A DNA stretch of 64,000 bases, taken from the NCBI GenBank assembly GCA_015039465.1, contig MU130361.1, forward strand, positions 369,651-433,650. The letters are read 5' to 3'. Position numbers and translations under genes: made by a program. This document shows, piece after piece, positions 36,559 to 48,253 of the stretch. Numbering within the stretch: position 1 is the first letter of the stretch; every line of letters begins with the position of its first letter. The notes under the pieces are model-generated. The model searched no databases. It saw only the letters and a program-made list of their open reading frames with translations, and was not told the DNA's origin. This DNA comes from Phlegmacium glaucopus (Eukaryota > Basidiomycota > Agaricomycetes > Agaricales > Cortinariaceae).

Positions 36559-39051
36559 CTACAGCTGGTAACGGAACTTGGGGTGAAGATATCCCAACTG
36601 ACTGATATCATCTGACGTCTTCCCTTCTAACCGATAATCTCGTTCTCCACGATCTCGCTTTCTATTCTCCCAACGAACATACAACCCACCAATGATAACG
36701 AGGAGGCAGGAAGCACAGCCTGTGCCCAGATTGAGACTGTTGCCTTTGTGATAATTTGGGGAGTCACTGGGAAGATAAGTCCATACACTGTAAGGCGGTT
36801 ATTAGTACATCAAGCTATTTATCTCTCGTGAAAGAAAAAAAAAAGTAAACTTGCGCTATGATAGCACCAAACTGGCCAACACCTAGATAGGACACATAAG
36901 GAAGGTCCATAAAATGGTAGGAATGAGATGCAAGGATTTACCAGTTATCAAGGCTGTTGTTACGGCACGCATAGTGTCGGGTGCCGAGTTATCAGTAAGC
37001 CACGCAGCCAACTGGCATTAGATTCAGTACTTGACTTGGTTTGGAAAGAGGCATTTATCCTTACCATAGGTCCGGTTGGAGCCCCTCCAGCGAGGGAAAG
37101 AAAACAAGCTGCATAACTACAGTGATAACATCATCAGTAGGACAAACAGCGGACCCATTACAACCCGTAGATTCATACCGTGCATGAGGATTCGTTGTCG
37201 AGATTGCGATGGCGTACCCGATGATCAAAAGCAACAGTGAAGAAGCGATTGGAAGGCACCGTTGCTTGGTCCGATAGCTTATGTACGCAAAAAATAAAGA
37301 ACTGACAGAGCTGACCAGGTACGGTGGGACAGTTCGCAGTTGTGATTCAACAACCGCTGAGATAGATGTTAATCATGCAGAATTGGAAAAAAGGAAGTAG
37401 TGTGGTGTACGAACTGAAGTTTCCCACTGTAATTGATACACTGCATAAAAAAATGACGTCTAAAGCATATTCATGAACAATGACGCACGGTGACTAATCA
37501 CGGTTGGTAAGAACAAGCTTAACCCTTGGAAGGATATGTTGATCATGGCATAACTCATGGTACAAAGAACCATCTAAGTCAAAAAAAAAGGCAAGTAGGG
37601 GCCAAACGGTCATGATATGATAGAATACCAACATTGACATTGCGGAATGACCGCCATACCAGTTTGAGACTCGTTGGTTCTTTCCGACCACCAGTTTTCA
37701 CGGCCTGATCAGCATCAATGCGAGCAATAGCAATTTTCCGTTCTTCTTCGTTGAGCATTCTCGTAGTACTTGGATCTCCTGGCATGAAGAAGAGTAGAAA
37801 TATGCCAAAGCCTGTTGTTATAATCCCTGTAAATGTAAAAAATCAGAATACTTGTAAGGAGACACTGCCAGTGCACATGCCCTCGATGAGAAAAATCTGA
37901 TCAAAGGTGTTAGTTTGAGGATGTAGCAATTTATCTAGAGACTTACCTTCCTCCATCGTACAACTTCACCAAAATCAGAGACTCTTGAGAGGCCAGAAGC
38001 AAGTAAGCCTCCAACTGGCATTTATTTCAGTGAGCATAGCTTGGGAAAAAACACGGGCACGTACATGCACCCGCAAGAGATGGAGCGAGGCCGAAGAAGA
38101 CGCCAATTCTGAGAACCAATTCGTGGCGGCGGTAATACTTTACTAACAAGGTCAGTAATAAAGACTCCGACTTGGCTTGAGTTACATACCCTAGCCAAGC
38201 AGTATACTAGACCAGGCTATATGACAGAACAGTCAACAGTACTTGTGAATACATAATCGAAAGGTTTTCCGCGACTGAACATACCAGCGTTCCCCCCTCT
38301 GCTAGCCCCAAAAACACTCTCGTGGCGAGCAAAGCGCCATACGATTTCGCAAATGCCGATCCCATGGCCACAATCCCGAAGCTGGTTACCAGGAAAGCTA
38401 TCCAGATGGATCCTAAGTGCTTCAAGGCAAGATTTGATGGCAGTTCAGCAACGATGAACTAATAAGATGTCTTGGTGAGTGGGTACCTAACTTAATGAGA
38501 GAATTATGCGAACCGATAGATAGAATACAGTGAGGGCAATATTGAAGTCTAACCCTTGCATACCTAGATCCTTTTCGAGTCCTAAGGGCATATTGTTATG
38601 TGATTAAATTAATGACATTAATACAAGGGATTAAAGACCTGCGATCCGAGCGTTGCCTGTGTTCCGTGAAAATCAGCCATGATATGAACAGACAAGACCG
38701 ATAGTTATATCATACCTATGGCCGTCCTGAACATTGGCAAAAAAACTGATGAGTGGTATATGTAGATAATTTCAAATTGAGTACCTGTCGATGAAGTTGC
38801 AGCAATCTTGTAATTGTACAGGTCAGACGTATGTCTCTGAACATCTGAGGACTTTTACACTGACAGATCAACGTGAACAAAGGTAAGAGAATGAGATCCA
38901 GCTTTCTGAGGAGCCTTCTTTCCGCCTGGGGGTCAATTTCTAGATTCAACTGATCATAACTGGCAGAGTCGTCTTTGGATATGATCTCGATAGCATTAGT
39001 TTTCGTGAGTTCCTTCCCGAGCCCCTTCTCTGGTCCTTGTTCGCTGTCCAT
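36559..39051 (-). CDS. MFS transporter, Dal5/Tna1-like, multi-exon
   Basis: This is a second transporter of the allantoate/nicotinate permease type, not part of the duplicated block. The first exon from 39051 encodes a charged cytosolic N-terminus and RRLLRKLDLILLPLFTLI. Later exons carry SIWIAFLVTSFGIVAMGSAF and ATRVFLGLAEGG (helix 4 signature). After those come the loop DPSTTRMLNEEERKIAIARID and KLVWRSFRNVNVGIL. The end reads WENRKRDRGERD and then GYLHPKFRYQL with a stop at 36559. At least ten short introns interrupt the gene; I did not fix every boundary. Plasma membrane location is expected. Substrate is unknown; the diverged tail separates it from the 13.6 kb paralogue. Confidence 0.8.
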
Positions 39052-40703
39052 GAGGAAAAACCGGTCAGAGGGTGGGTGAGGAATAGGTAGCTAGCCAGCC
39101 TACTTTTATATTAACGTGCACTCGGTGTCACGTCGACCTATCGGTAAAAATCTCCGTAATCGCACTAACACAAGCGTTTGTCGAAGTCGGACGCGACTTG
39201 ATCTGGATAGATTACTAGCAAATTACTAGATTGCTATCGTGGGATTTTCGGTTCCGGGTAGAAGGTTACTTCTCTTTTCGTTATGAATTATTTCTTGCTA
39301 AACGTTTAACGTTTAACTACTAAAGTGTCAGATAAATTCTATTATGAAACCCCTTTTCTCCGAGAAACTTGGTACAAGCCACATCGTACGGAGGCCTCGA
39401 GGAGGGCCGAAACTTTCTTGAAACCCTCATTTGAAAGTAATTTAGGGGTTTCTCTAGAGACCCCCTAGAAAACCCCCTTTCTCTCAGAAAGGATAGTTTC
39501 ATCCGATCCGTAGTAACTCCAAAGCCTCGATCGAAAGAAACGACTGGGTGGTCGGATTCGGTCAACGGCAAAGGCTTGTGTCGTGACCAGATGATTCAAA
39601 TCGCTTCTCCAGATATATGTACGGGTCCCGGGAGAACTTGGACAAGTCCGAATTCCAAGGGGTCGAAGTAGTGATGGGTCAGCGACCAAACGACTGTAAC
39701 TGCTCCGAGTCCCACGCATACCTAAGTCGCTGATGAAATTGACGGCAAGGCGGCGATGTTATGTGAATGTACTCTGGTGGTGAGCTACTAGATAGTAGGC
39801 TTAGTGGCTATATTTAAGTTGACTTACTTGTGGTTAGTTCTTCACGCGTTTGACGGGGCTCAGACAAACACGAATATTACCTTTTGTTATCGTCTCGAGG
39901 TCCTCTCAGAAAACTTAACAAAGGGCAGGGTCAATTTCTACATTAATATCTTCATCTCCTGGGGAATCCAAATCAAGGAGCTCGTAGAGCTTCAATTCTT
40001 CCACCACAGTTTGGCATGTTGATTAATAAAAACCTTGTAATTGCCTCAAATGACTGATCAAAAATGGCCACTAATTCCTTCTGTTATATAATTTATACAT
40101 CATACAACAATACTTGCTATGCTTGATTAATAAATGCTGGTTCTATAAATTTTGATTTGTTCTATAAAACTTGATTCTTCGTCTAGACTCCGAGACGTGC
40201 CACGTTTATGTGAATAACATTGAGAGTTACGCACAGTTACGCACGCTCCATATTGATTCCGCCATCTCCGATGAACGGACAACCTTGAAACCTGCCGACT
40301 ATTTCTTGTGCGTCTTAGATAAGGATGGCGTCGATCCGATCTTCTAAGCAGCGTTTACAGAATACTTTTGCTTTGTCGTGGCCCGTGGGTCTCTCTTGTG
40401 CTGAATAGGGTGCCTTCTGTGAGAACTTTGGTGATGTTCACCGTTGGCGATTCAATTAACGTGTTAATTTTGAGCCTAGCAATCTTCAAGTTGTTCTTGT
40501 TGCGCTTGTGTGGTCTATTTTCAGTGCTATGGCATCATTGTAGACTCAAAATAAGTAACTTGGAACAGCTCTTGGAACTCGAGGTTCATAACTCTTGTGG
40601 TGCGATAAAATGGGAAAAACAGGGGGGGTCTGCCACCTCATATGGCCGTATACTTCAATGGCCCACGGACAACCTCGAATTTGGTCTGTTTCTTAATAAA
40701 CTA

Positions 40704-40982
40704 TTTTATCTCAACTTCTACTAAGTTCTCGTATATTGGGGGGAGTCCAGTATCGGTATCGCGAGTTACCAAAGCAGAGTTTCGAAGAACTTGGAAGGAG
40801 ATGATTACATTGCGATATCTTAATGCATGTCCTACCGATGTCATCCGATGATTTATCAATCGGTCCTGGAGATTCATGAGTGCAGCATACAGAAAGGGGC
40901 TTGCTGGTCAGGAAACAAAAAGCATTGGCAGGTTTCTGATGTCGATACATACTGCTCTGAAAATACAAACCTTTTACAGCTA
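40704..40982. repeat. Direct repeat, copy 1 (about 260 bp)
   Basis: The sequence matches 41645-41937 in the same orientation. Shared strings include ATCGCGAGTTACCAAAGCAG, GCGATATCTTAATGCATG and ACAGAAAGGGGCTT. Copy 1 lacks an insert of about 20 nt present in copy 2. Clear terminal inverted repeats or target-site duplications were not seen. Confidence 0.8.
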
Positions 40983-41644
40983 GATGCAAAACCCTAGGTG
41001 CATTCACAGATTCCGCTTAAACAGCTGCATTTGGTGCAAGCCGCTCCTACCAATGTCCTTTTTTGGTATTCCATGTAGAGCAGCTGGAGCAACGGCCCCA
41101 CTGTAATAGAGGGTCCGAGGGTTCATGATTGCGCAATTCAATCTTCTCACCGAAGAACCTTACATAGATTCCGAAACAGCACCTTATGCTGCGCACTTCC
41201 CTCTTTTCTTAGTTCTATGTAATGCGCACCGGAATCAAGCTTTTCTATTAATCATTTTATTACTTTCTTTCAATCCGGACAATATTGGTGCAATGTCGCA
41301 ATCGGGCCTTTCATCTTCAAGAACGAGATTCGTGATTCTGTACGGCTATCGTAGCTGAGTATCGTTGCACCCCTGCCCATCACTTTTAACCCGCCAGACA
41401 TCATTTACAGCCACTCGAGCCCAGGCCCACAACCCTTTTTTTTTTTCATGCAAAGCAACCCTCTTGAGGCCTGTTGTCGGGAAACGCAACCCTCACCTGA
41501 TCTCTGCACCCTCGGATATTGTATAGCGACGTCAAATTGACTTGGCTACTGCACTTGCGAGGCATAACGAGTTTACGGGTTTGGGTACTAGACGCCATTC
41601 GCCTCTTTTCCACAAATCTGCTCAGAAGGCGGTGGAGTACCCCA

Positions 41645-41937
41645 TATTTTAATCTCAACCTCTCGTATTGGGGGTGGGTCAAGTATCGTTATCGCGAGTT
41701 ACCAAAGCAGAATTCCGCAGAACTCGGAAGGAGATGATCGCATTGCGATATCTTAATGCATGTCCTACCGATGTCATCAGATGATTTATCAACCGGTCCT
41801 GGGTGCATACAGAAAGGGGCTTACTGGTAACGCTGCCACATTGGCTGTCAGGAAACAAAAAACATCGGCAGGTTTCTAACACAGCAATTAACTCGATACA
41901 TACCGCTCTGAACCCTATCTAGCATACAAACCTTTGG
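41645..41937. repeat. Direct repeat, copy 2 (about 260 bp)
   Basis: This is the second copy, about 940 bp downstream of the first. It has an extra stretch of about 20 nt after GGGGCTTACTGG and lacks a short segment (GAGATTCATGAG) found in copy 1. The origin could be a solo repeat or a relic gene fragment. Confidence 0.8.
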
Positions 41938-42727
41938 CCAAAAAAAATTAAGCACTATAAAATGTCTCCGGAGAGAAACTGTGGGTTGTATTTCGACCCG
42001 CTGAAATCGCTTGTCACAACAAAGTCCCGATCACGAGATTCATGTTGTTATCGCTAAGCCAAAAGTAGTGCCAGACCATATTTGGTAATATCACATCACC
42101 TAACACATAATGGTAGTATCAATGATCGTTTTGCTCCTTCAAAATTGAGACAGTGAGATGAAACTATCAGAAGAACTACAATATGATATTTTAAATGATA
42201 ATAGACGTACCCATCCATCACAGCCTATCACAGCCCGTTGCGCACATTGCAACACTATCTCCGGAGGCGCAGGTACACTGATGGTGAATTGAGACCGGTT
42301 CGAGCTGGTTTATCACAATCAAGGGCCTTCAGGAGGCTGAGGTTGTTCTTCAGCCTGATGCACAGCCGTAACTAATCATGAGTTAGGAACTCACTTCCTT
42401 CGTATGGCTGTGAGGAGTTTGATTCATCGCCCTGTGAATGTTCATCGTTATTACTGTCAATCTCAATTTTTGAATTATTTACCATCACCCTCGATGTCTG
42501 ATGGCCGATTTCCATCAGAGTCGAAATCTTTTGAAGTTTTGTAAGCTTTTCTGACTGTTATTCAACGAAGATGACCCGGGGTAGGAAATCCCGGGACCTG
42601 GCCTATTTGTAAAATTGTATGAGCTAGAAGTAAAGGACAGGTTCTCACGATAGCAATAAAAATAGAAGGATGCTAAGATGCCAGTCGTGTCGTGTGTAAC
42701 AATCCCCTCTTTCTCAACAACACCACA

Positions 42728-45725
42728 ATGTCAGTCTCGGATTCTGCCAGCACCCGAAGCTCGTTACGCGCAAGTACATTCCTCAACCGTCCTCATTTCG
42801 CGCCAATGGGTCCCAGAGTGCGAAAGAGCAGGTCAAATCTTCTAGACACACAAAGCCAAGTAACATCTACACTTGATTTGCAAGAATTCGGTGGTTTAAG
42901 TGCTCCGTCACGTCCTACTTCCATGACGCCTTCATCACCCTCCTCGAGCTCATTTTTATCCGACCGTATGTCCCTTCCAGCTGTATCAGAAGAACCAAAG
43001 ACACCAGACGCCGTTCCTATTTATGAAGAGGAGACTTGCTCTATTACAACCAATAACTCGAATCGAGATTCTTCGGCCAGAGTAGTTTCAGTCGCCCTGA
43101 CGCCGCCCATTTTAGTGGTCCCTCCAGGGATCAAATTTGAATCCACCCCCGTACCTTGGAAAGCTCTTCCGCTAGAGGCCGCACAATGTAGGGATTTGTA
43201 AACGACCATTTATTGACCTGTCTTACGACGCTAAACAGGGACATTTGACTCACAAGAGCTACAAAGCATTGTTGCTCGCGCCATTCAGTCATCTGATGCT
43301 TTCATCCGTTTATTGACATTGGAGAATATTGACAGCGTATTACCTGCTGAATTGGAACGACTGGATACTTTGAAAGCTGTGACGCAATCAAAATATCGCT
43401 TCCTCATCCACAGGAGAACAATGTTATTCCAGGCTCTAAATTCCAGCTTGGTCGGTGCTAATTATAAAGATGAAGAAGGTGGCGTGACCGTCGGGAAACT
43501 CGCTTCTCAACTGGCGCAGACAATAGCAGAATGCGACCAACTATCAGGAGAACTGTTGTCCATATCTGACCAAACGGCTCAAATTAATAAGTTAATGGAT
43601 ACACATTATGGGAGCGCCTTCGCTATTGCACTACGTAAAGTACGTATTCAGCTTCAATTGAAATTCTTGACTAACTTACGACCGTTGCGTTAGCTTCATG
43701 GGAGTCTTACACGTCGAATGGCAGACCTGGCAGAAGCAAAGGGAAAAATAGCGCAACTCGAAATTGATGTCAAAGAAGCGTTGAAGGAAAATGAAAAGTT
43801 GGCCAAAGAACTCGACGACTATGAAACTGAATTAACAGCAGACGATGTGGCTGGGGCTGTCATTGAAGTTGCAGAACTCGTCCCTATCCAATCATCATCA
43901 CCTACTCAAAGCCGACGTCCTTCGACACCAATGTCTCCGACATTGTTGTCTATCACTGCACCAGCAAGTCCTGCGGCACACCGATCTTCCTTTGGATCTC
44001 AAGTTGTAGAACTCGTCCCTGTCCAATCATCATCACCTACTCAAAGTCGACGTTCCTCGACACCAATGTCTCCGACATTGTTGTCCATCACTGCACCAGC
44101 AAGTCCTGCGGCACACCGATCTTCTTTTGGATCTCAAGTTGTAGAACTCATTCCTAAACAACCATTATCACCTACTCAGAATCGACGTTCCTCGACGCAA
44201 ATATCCCCGACGTTATCCATTACTGCACCGTCAAGTCCTATGGGATCTTCCTTTGGATCTCAAGTTGCAGAAGTCGTCCCTGTGCAACCATCATCACCTA
44301 CTCAGAGTCGACGTCCCTCGACACCAAAGTCTCCGACGTTGTTGTCTATCACTGCACCACCAAGTCCTGCGGCACACCGATCTTCTTTTGGATCTCAAGT
44401 TGCAGAATTCGTCCCTAACCAACCATCATCACCCACTCAAAGTCGACGTTTCTCTACGCCAAAGTCTCCGACGTTGTTGTCTATTACTGCACTAGCAAGT
44501 CCTGTGGGATCATCTTTTGGATCTCAAGTTGCAGAAATCGTCCCTATCCAACCAGCATTACCTACTCACAGTCGACATTCCTCGACGCCAAAGTCTCCGA
44601 CGTTGTTGTCTATTACTACACCAGCAAGTCCTGTGGGATCATCTTTTGGATCTCAAGTTGCAGAAATCGTCCCTATCCAACTAGCATTACCTACTCACAG
44701 TCGACGTTCCTCGACGCCAAAGTCTCCGACGTTATTGTCTATTACTGTACCAGCAAATCCTGCGGCACACCGACCTTCTTTTGGATCTCAGCTTGCCTCC
44801 CCACCTCCAGTCATACATCTTAAAGAAAAAGAAAACGAAGCTGAAGATGTTCCTGATACCGTGAGCATTCGGAGCGCTCACAGTATGCAAAGTGCACGGG
44901 GAGGAAACTTTAGCCGTACATCCTCGGTCCAGGCTGCAAAGAGAAGAAGTCGTAGAGTGTCTCAAAGCAGTCTACGGTTGAGCATTCGGCATTCAAGGAA
45001 ACAAAGCAGTATTAGTATGAAGCCACAACAAGAAGAACAGCCTCAGGTTCCAGAGGTTCCTCTACACTTCACCGACAATGCCATGCCACCAATGACCCCC
45101 TACGCCTCATCGACGCTGCTACTTCTTGACCACCAGAACCCACCATTACGTCGTCAGGGTAGTTTAGACACAGTTTGCACTTCACTTTGTCCACCTACAT
45201 CAGCAGCTACACTGGCGTTCCAAGGCCGCTCTGCTGATGATATGTACCTGCGATCCTACAACGCAAATTCCTCAGAAATCCAGCTTGTTCCACGGTCTCC
45301 AGTTTATAACTTTACTACACCCAAGAACGAGACACCCGACCTCATTGGTCACTTTCCTTCGAGGAATAATGGTCTGTATCTTGCATACTTTTTTTGTTTG
45401 TTGATAACCTCGCTAACTGACTAATTGAATCACAGTTATCAACAATGCAGCCACATCCAAAACCATACCATCCATGTGGATGAACGTTGATGCTGTTAAA
45501 TCTCCACTTGTACTTCCATCCTCATCCCGATCAACACCACAAATGCCTACCCAATCGGGGCTTCTATCGCAAACACCAGAACCTGTTCTCATGCATTCAA
45601 AAACTATGAAAAATACGTACAGCAGACTCAAGACATTAACGAAACGATATTCGGCGACTTTACCGATTTTTAATACTAAATCTTCTCAAGCGATCGGACC
45701 TGCGTCTCGTTCTAGGAGCGATTGA
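42728..45725 (+). CDS. Uds1-domain (up-regulated during septation) protein, 4 exons, 942 aa
   Basis: The domain is named after S. pombe Uds1, induced at septation; its molecular role is poorly known. Exons are 42728-43187, 43239-43639, 43694-45371 and 45436-45725; the sum is 2829 nt and stays in frame. The ATG at 42728 (MSVSDSAST) is preferred over one 12 codons upstream. A Ser/Pro-rich N-terminus precedes the domain, which begins at about residue 154 with WTFDSQELQSIVARAI and SSDAFIRLL. It runs through PAELERLDTLKAVTQSKYRFL to about 290. A coiled coil (AKGKIAQLEIDVKEALKENEKL) follows. Then come seven tandem repeats of 42-45 residues (about 345-655) and a basic, Ser-rich tail with KRRSRR. Confidence 0.82.
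43871..44796 (+). repeat. Coding minisatellite, 7 tandem units of about 126-135 bp
   Basis: The units lie in exon 3 of the Uds1-domain gene. Each encodes a pattern of a (V/I)P.Q block, a PTQSRR(S/P)STP block, SPTLLSITAP and SSFGSQ. Unit lengths are multiples of three, so copy-number change would keep the frame. Units 1, 2, 4 and 7 carry AAHR before the SSFG block. Units 3, 5 and 6 carry MG or VG there instead and are shorter. Confidence 0.92.
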
Positions 45726-46396
45726 TTGGTTGGTCTGGCTAACTTGCTTTTTTTTAAATATATATAGACTAAGCTACTGCATCCAAAATCCAAATCATCA
45801 TTCACCCAATCATTTCTCACCACAACCGCATACCCATGGAAATATTTATCAAAATCGTCGCCGACGGGAGCATAATCCATCGTGAAATACATCTCCACAC
45901 ATGTCGTCGACCACTTGTTTTGAGCATTGGATAACAGCATACTCGTGACGGATGGAGGCCTGCCATTCTTACCTCGATGTTAGCTAGTCGTCAAATAGCT
46001 TCAAAATTCGGTTTAGCCGGCAAAATAGGTTCATCTGCACTCCCAGAACCACCACACACCACTCTATTTGTACCATACTTATGCTCAGAACACACTGTTC
46101 CTCACGCTCTCTAATTATATTTCGTTCATTTTCCGTCTTGTACCATCGACGGTTTTACCGTTGTTCCCTCCCTCGCTTTGATAGTCGAAACTAGTTATAT
46201 ATACTTACACTCCTATCTGTAATCTAGACACAGTTGCTCTTCCTGTAGTGCTCTCCTTTTCATTATTACTCATATATGCAGAAACATGGTAATATCATTA
46301 CGTTTAGACTGGGAACTCTTTCAGTCAGATGATCGCTACAAACCAATTGCAATAAAGTACAACAAGAAACTTAAATACTATCCTAACTACATGCAC
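45726..46396. other. Convergent spacer
   Basis: 3' flanks of the Uds1-domain gene and the first FMP52-like gene. From about 46264 the sequence is shared with the 3' flank of the second FMP52-like copy (near 48254). No other feature is recognised. Confidence 0.45.
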
Positions 46397-47660
46397 CTAA
46401 CCCTTCCATTCTGCCAGCTTAATAGCACCAGCATTGTTGATGACAGTGAACTTTGCACCATCCTTTCCGATTTGTGTGGCACTTGCTACATCTGGAAGAC
46501 CTTGCGAGCCTAATCTACCAGCAGTAGATATAGCTTGTCCCAGTACAGAAATCTAGTTCCAAAAAGAAAGCCATAAATGAAAAGGCAGGGAACAGTAAAA
46601 GGTAGAAACCCAAGTACCTGAATTTCAAAGGAATTGGAGAGATAGGACAGCAGAGATGTTACTTTGCTGTGAGGAAGGGGTAAGGTTAATTAGTGTGAGT
46701 AAATGATGATTTTTTTCGTTTGCATTTTACTTACCCGAGCACAGTTTCTCCTATTCGAGGTTCCCGTCGGTTAACACCAGTGAAAAGGCTGGGTCGAAAG
46801 ATGATGGTATCTGAGTAGCCTATGCCCGCTAGAGCCTCCTCTGTAAGCCCTTTACTCCTAGCAATCAGAAACACAAACGGGTAAGTAAATGAGTACAGAG
46901 AGGGACGGGTGTACAACGGACTTGAGATACAGAAAAGGTGTATTTGGATTTGCGCCACCTGACTGTTTGGGAAGAAAGTGAGCGTGTGTATGTGGAATAA
47001 TAACGAGATGATGGGTTACAGAGAGATAGACAAGGCGTTGGGTTGCTAATTCCGCGCTCCTTGCTTCCTTCGCGGTGTTAATAACGTATCTGAGGGCCAA
47101 TATCAGTGAATGAAAACAAAATATGGGCACGACTTCGGACTGACTCTCGATCAATCTTCTCAAATGCTTCGGTACTAACAGCATCGGCTTTAGTCGTTCC
47201 TAGACTATAATTCATAGAAAGAGCAACAAGTCAATACGGCTACACCAAACTCTTCTCTCTGAAAAAATAATAATACACGTACGTGATAAAAACAACATCC
47301 CATTTTCCCTGTTTCAACCCAGATTCTTGGATCTTCTCAAAGTCGATGACTTTCTGTTCTAATTTATCTTTACCAGCCGTTATGTCCCTGGGCGATGTCA
47401 CTCTACGACCGTATTCTCCTACACGCGTGAAATGAGGTGAGGCGAGGAGAGATTGTAGGAGGTGACGGCCCGTCTGGCCCGTTGCCCCGACAATGAGTGC
47501 GCTTCTAGGAGACAATGCTAAAAAAAAAAGGTGAATAAAAGGTGAGGAGGAACGCGGCTTGGCTTTATGTACCTGACATTTGGATATAGAGTCAAAGATT
47601 TAACAGAGTTGTGTTTAAATATACTGTCTTGAATGACGTAGAGCGTCGGCTCGGCTTGCG
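46264..47660 (-). repeat. Tandem duplication unit 1 (FMP52-like)
   Basis: The unit aligns with 48254-49625 over the full gene, the introns and both flanks. The 3' flank shares ATATATGCAGAAACATGG and the 5' flank shares GAGCGTCGGCTCGGCTTGCG. Orientation is the same (direct tandem). Confidence 0.9.
46397..47579 (-). CDS. FMP52: FMP52-like NAD(P)-binding oxidoreductase, copy 1, 8 exons, 246 aa
   Basis: The family is yeast Fmp52 and human HTATIP2/TIP30: atypical short-chain dehydrogenases with a Rossmann fold, found in mitochondria in yeast; the substrate is unknown. Exons are 47579-47573 (ATGTCAG only), 47517-47283, 47204-47145, 47089-47020, 46962-46922, 46857-46735, 46666-46618 and 46552-46397; the sum is 741 nt and stays in frame. 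The nucleotide-binding GATGQTGRHLL is at about residues 13-23. LGTTKADAVSTEAFEKIDREYV, LVYLSSGGAN and KGLTEEALAGIGYSDTIIFRP follow. The block after FRP (SLFTGVNRREP) departs from the usual PGLLAGxNRPE, which copy 2 keeps. The active-site Lys of TEE(A)-type relatives is retained (KSKGLTEE). Confidence 0.88.
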
Positions 47661-48253
47661 TATGCAAATCGGAAAATCGAGGTTCTCCGCGACACCTCAT
47701 TCTACGGCTGGTTACGAGTCTATGCAAATCCCAGGCATGTGAAAGACTGCACTTCTCGAGCTTGAAAGCTTTATGTAAATGGTACAAAATTAAATCATTG
47801 GTCAGTTTTCTTGACGTTGTGAATGCGCAAGTAGGGCATCACTGATTCACTCACATAACATTCACTTTTTACTAGTATGCATAGTTACACTAGTCTCCCC
47901 GGCAAACATCGATACTATTTCAAACCGCTGTCCATGACGATGCATATTTCGTGGTTCGAAGTTCTTGCTTAAGCTTACAGTAATAATTCCGTGAACGCGA
48001 TTTTTTTCTCGGGGGTCACGTGAATATTCCCATTCCTGAAATACATGCTGTTCCCATTCTGTTCCAACCGTCCGTGAGTTTCACCAACTTCCCAGAACAA
48101 GTTTTCCATAATCATGTGGCATAATATGGTCTGATATTTGTCCCCCCCAAAAAAAATAAACAGTACTCATAGTCTCATACACTGTACCCAAATGCAACAC
48201 ACTGCTGCAAGTACTGATATGCTTTTTCTGATTTTTCTGACACTCCTCTTCAT
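47661..48253. other. Spacer between the tandem FMP52-like copies
   Basis: About 590 bp containing the upstream flank of copy 1 and unique sequence. No gene is recognised. The segment 48000-48240 has T- and C-runs and short frames only. Confidence 0.45.

Larger units (their letters stand above)
39052..42727. other. Gene-poor region with a direct repeat
   Basis: About 3.7 kb without a supportable gene. It is A/T-rich in places and contains two diverged copies of a repeat of about 260 bp, listed separately. A segment at about 39330-39720 has several GGGTTTC/GAAACCC strings in both orientations, perhaps the remains of a small element. No transposase or reverse-transcriptase motif was seen. Confidence 0.4.

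Noticed and set aside
39440..39475. Hairpin-like GGGGTTTCTCTAGAGACCCC
   Set aside because: Only the central 10 bases are a perfect palindrome; the arms have mismatches and there is no evidence of an element end or terminator.
43871..44796. CRISPR-like regular repeats
   Set aside because: Units are long, adjacent without unique spacers, in frame and coding, in a eukaryotic gene.
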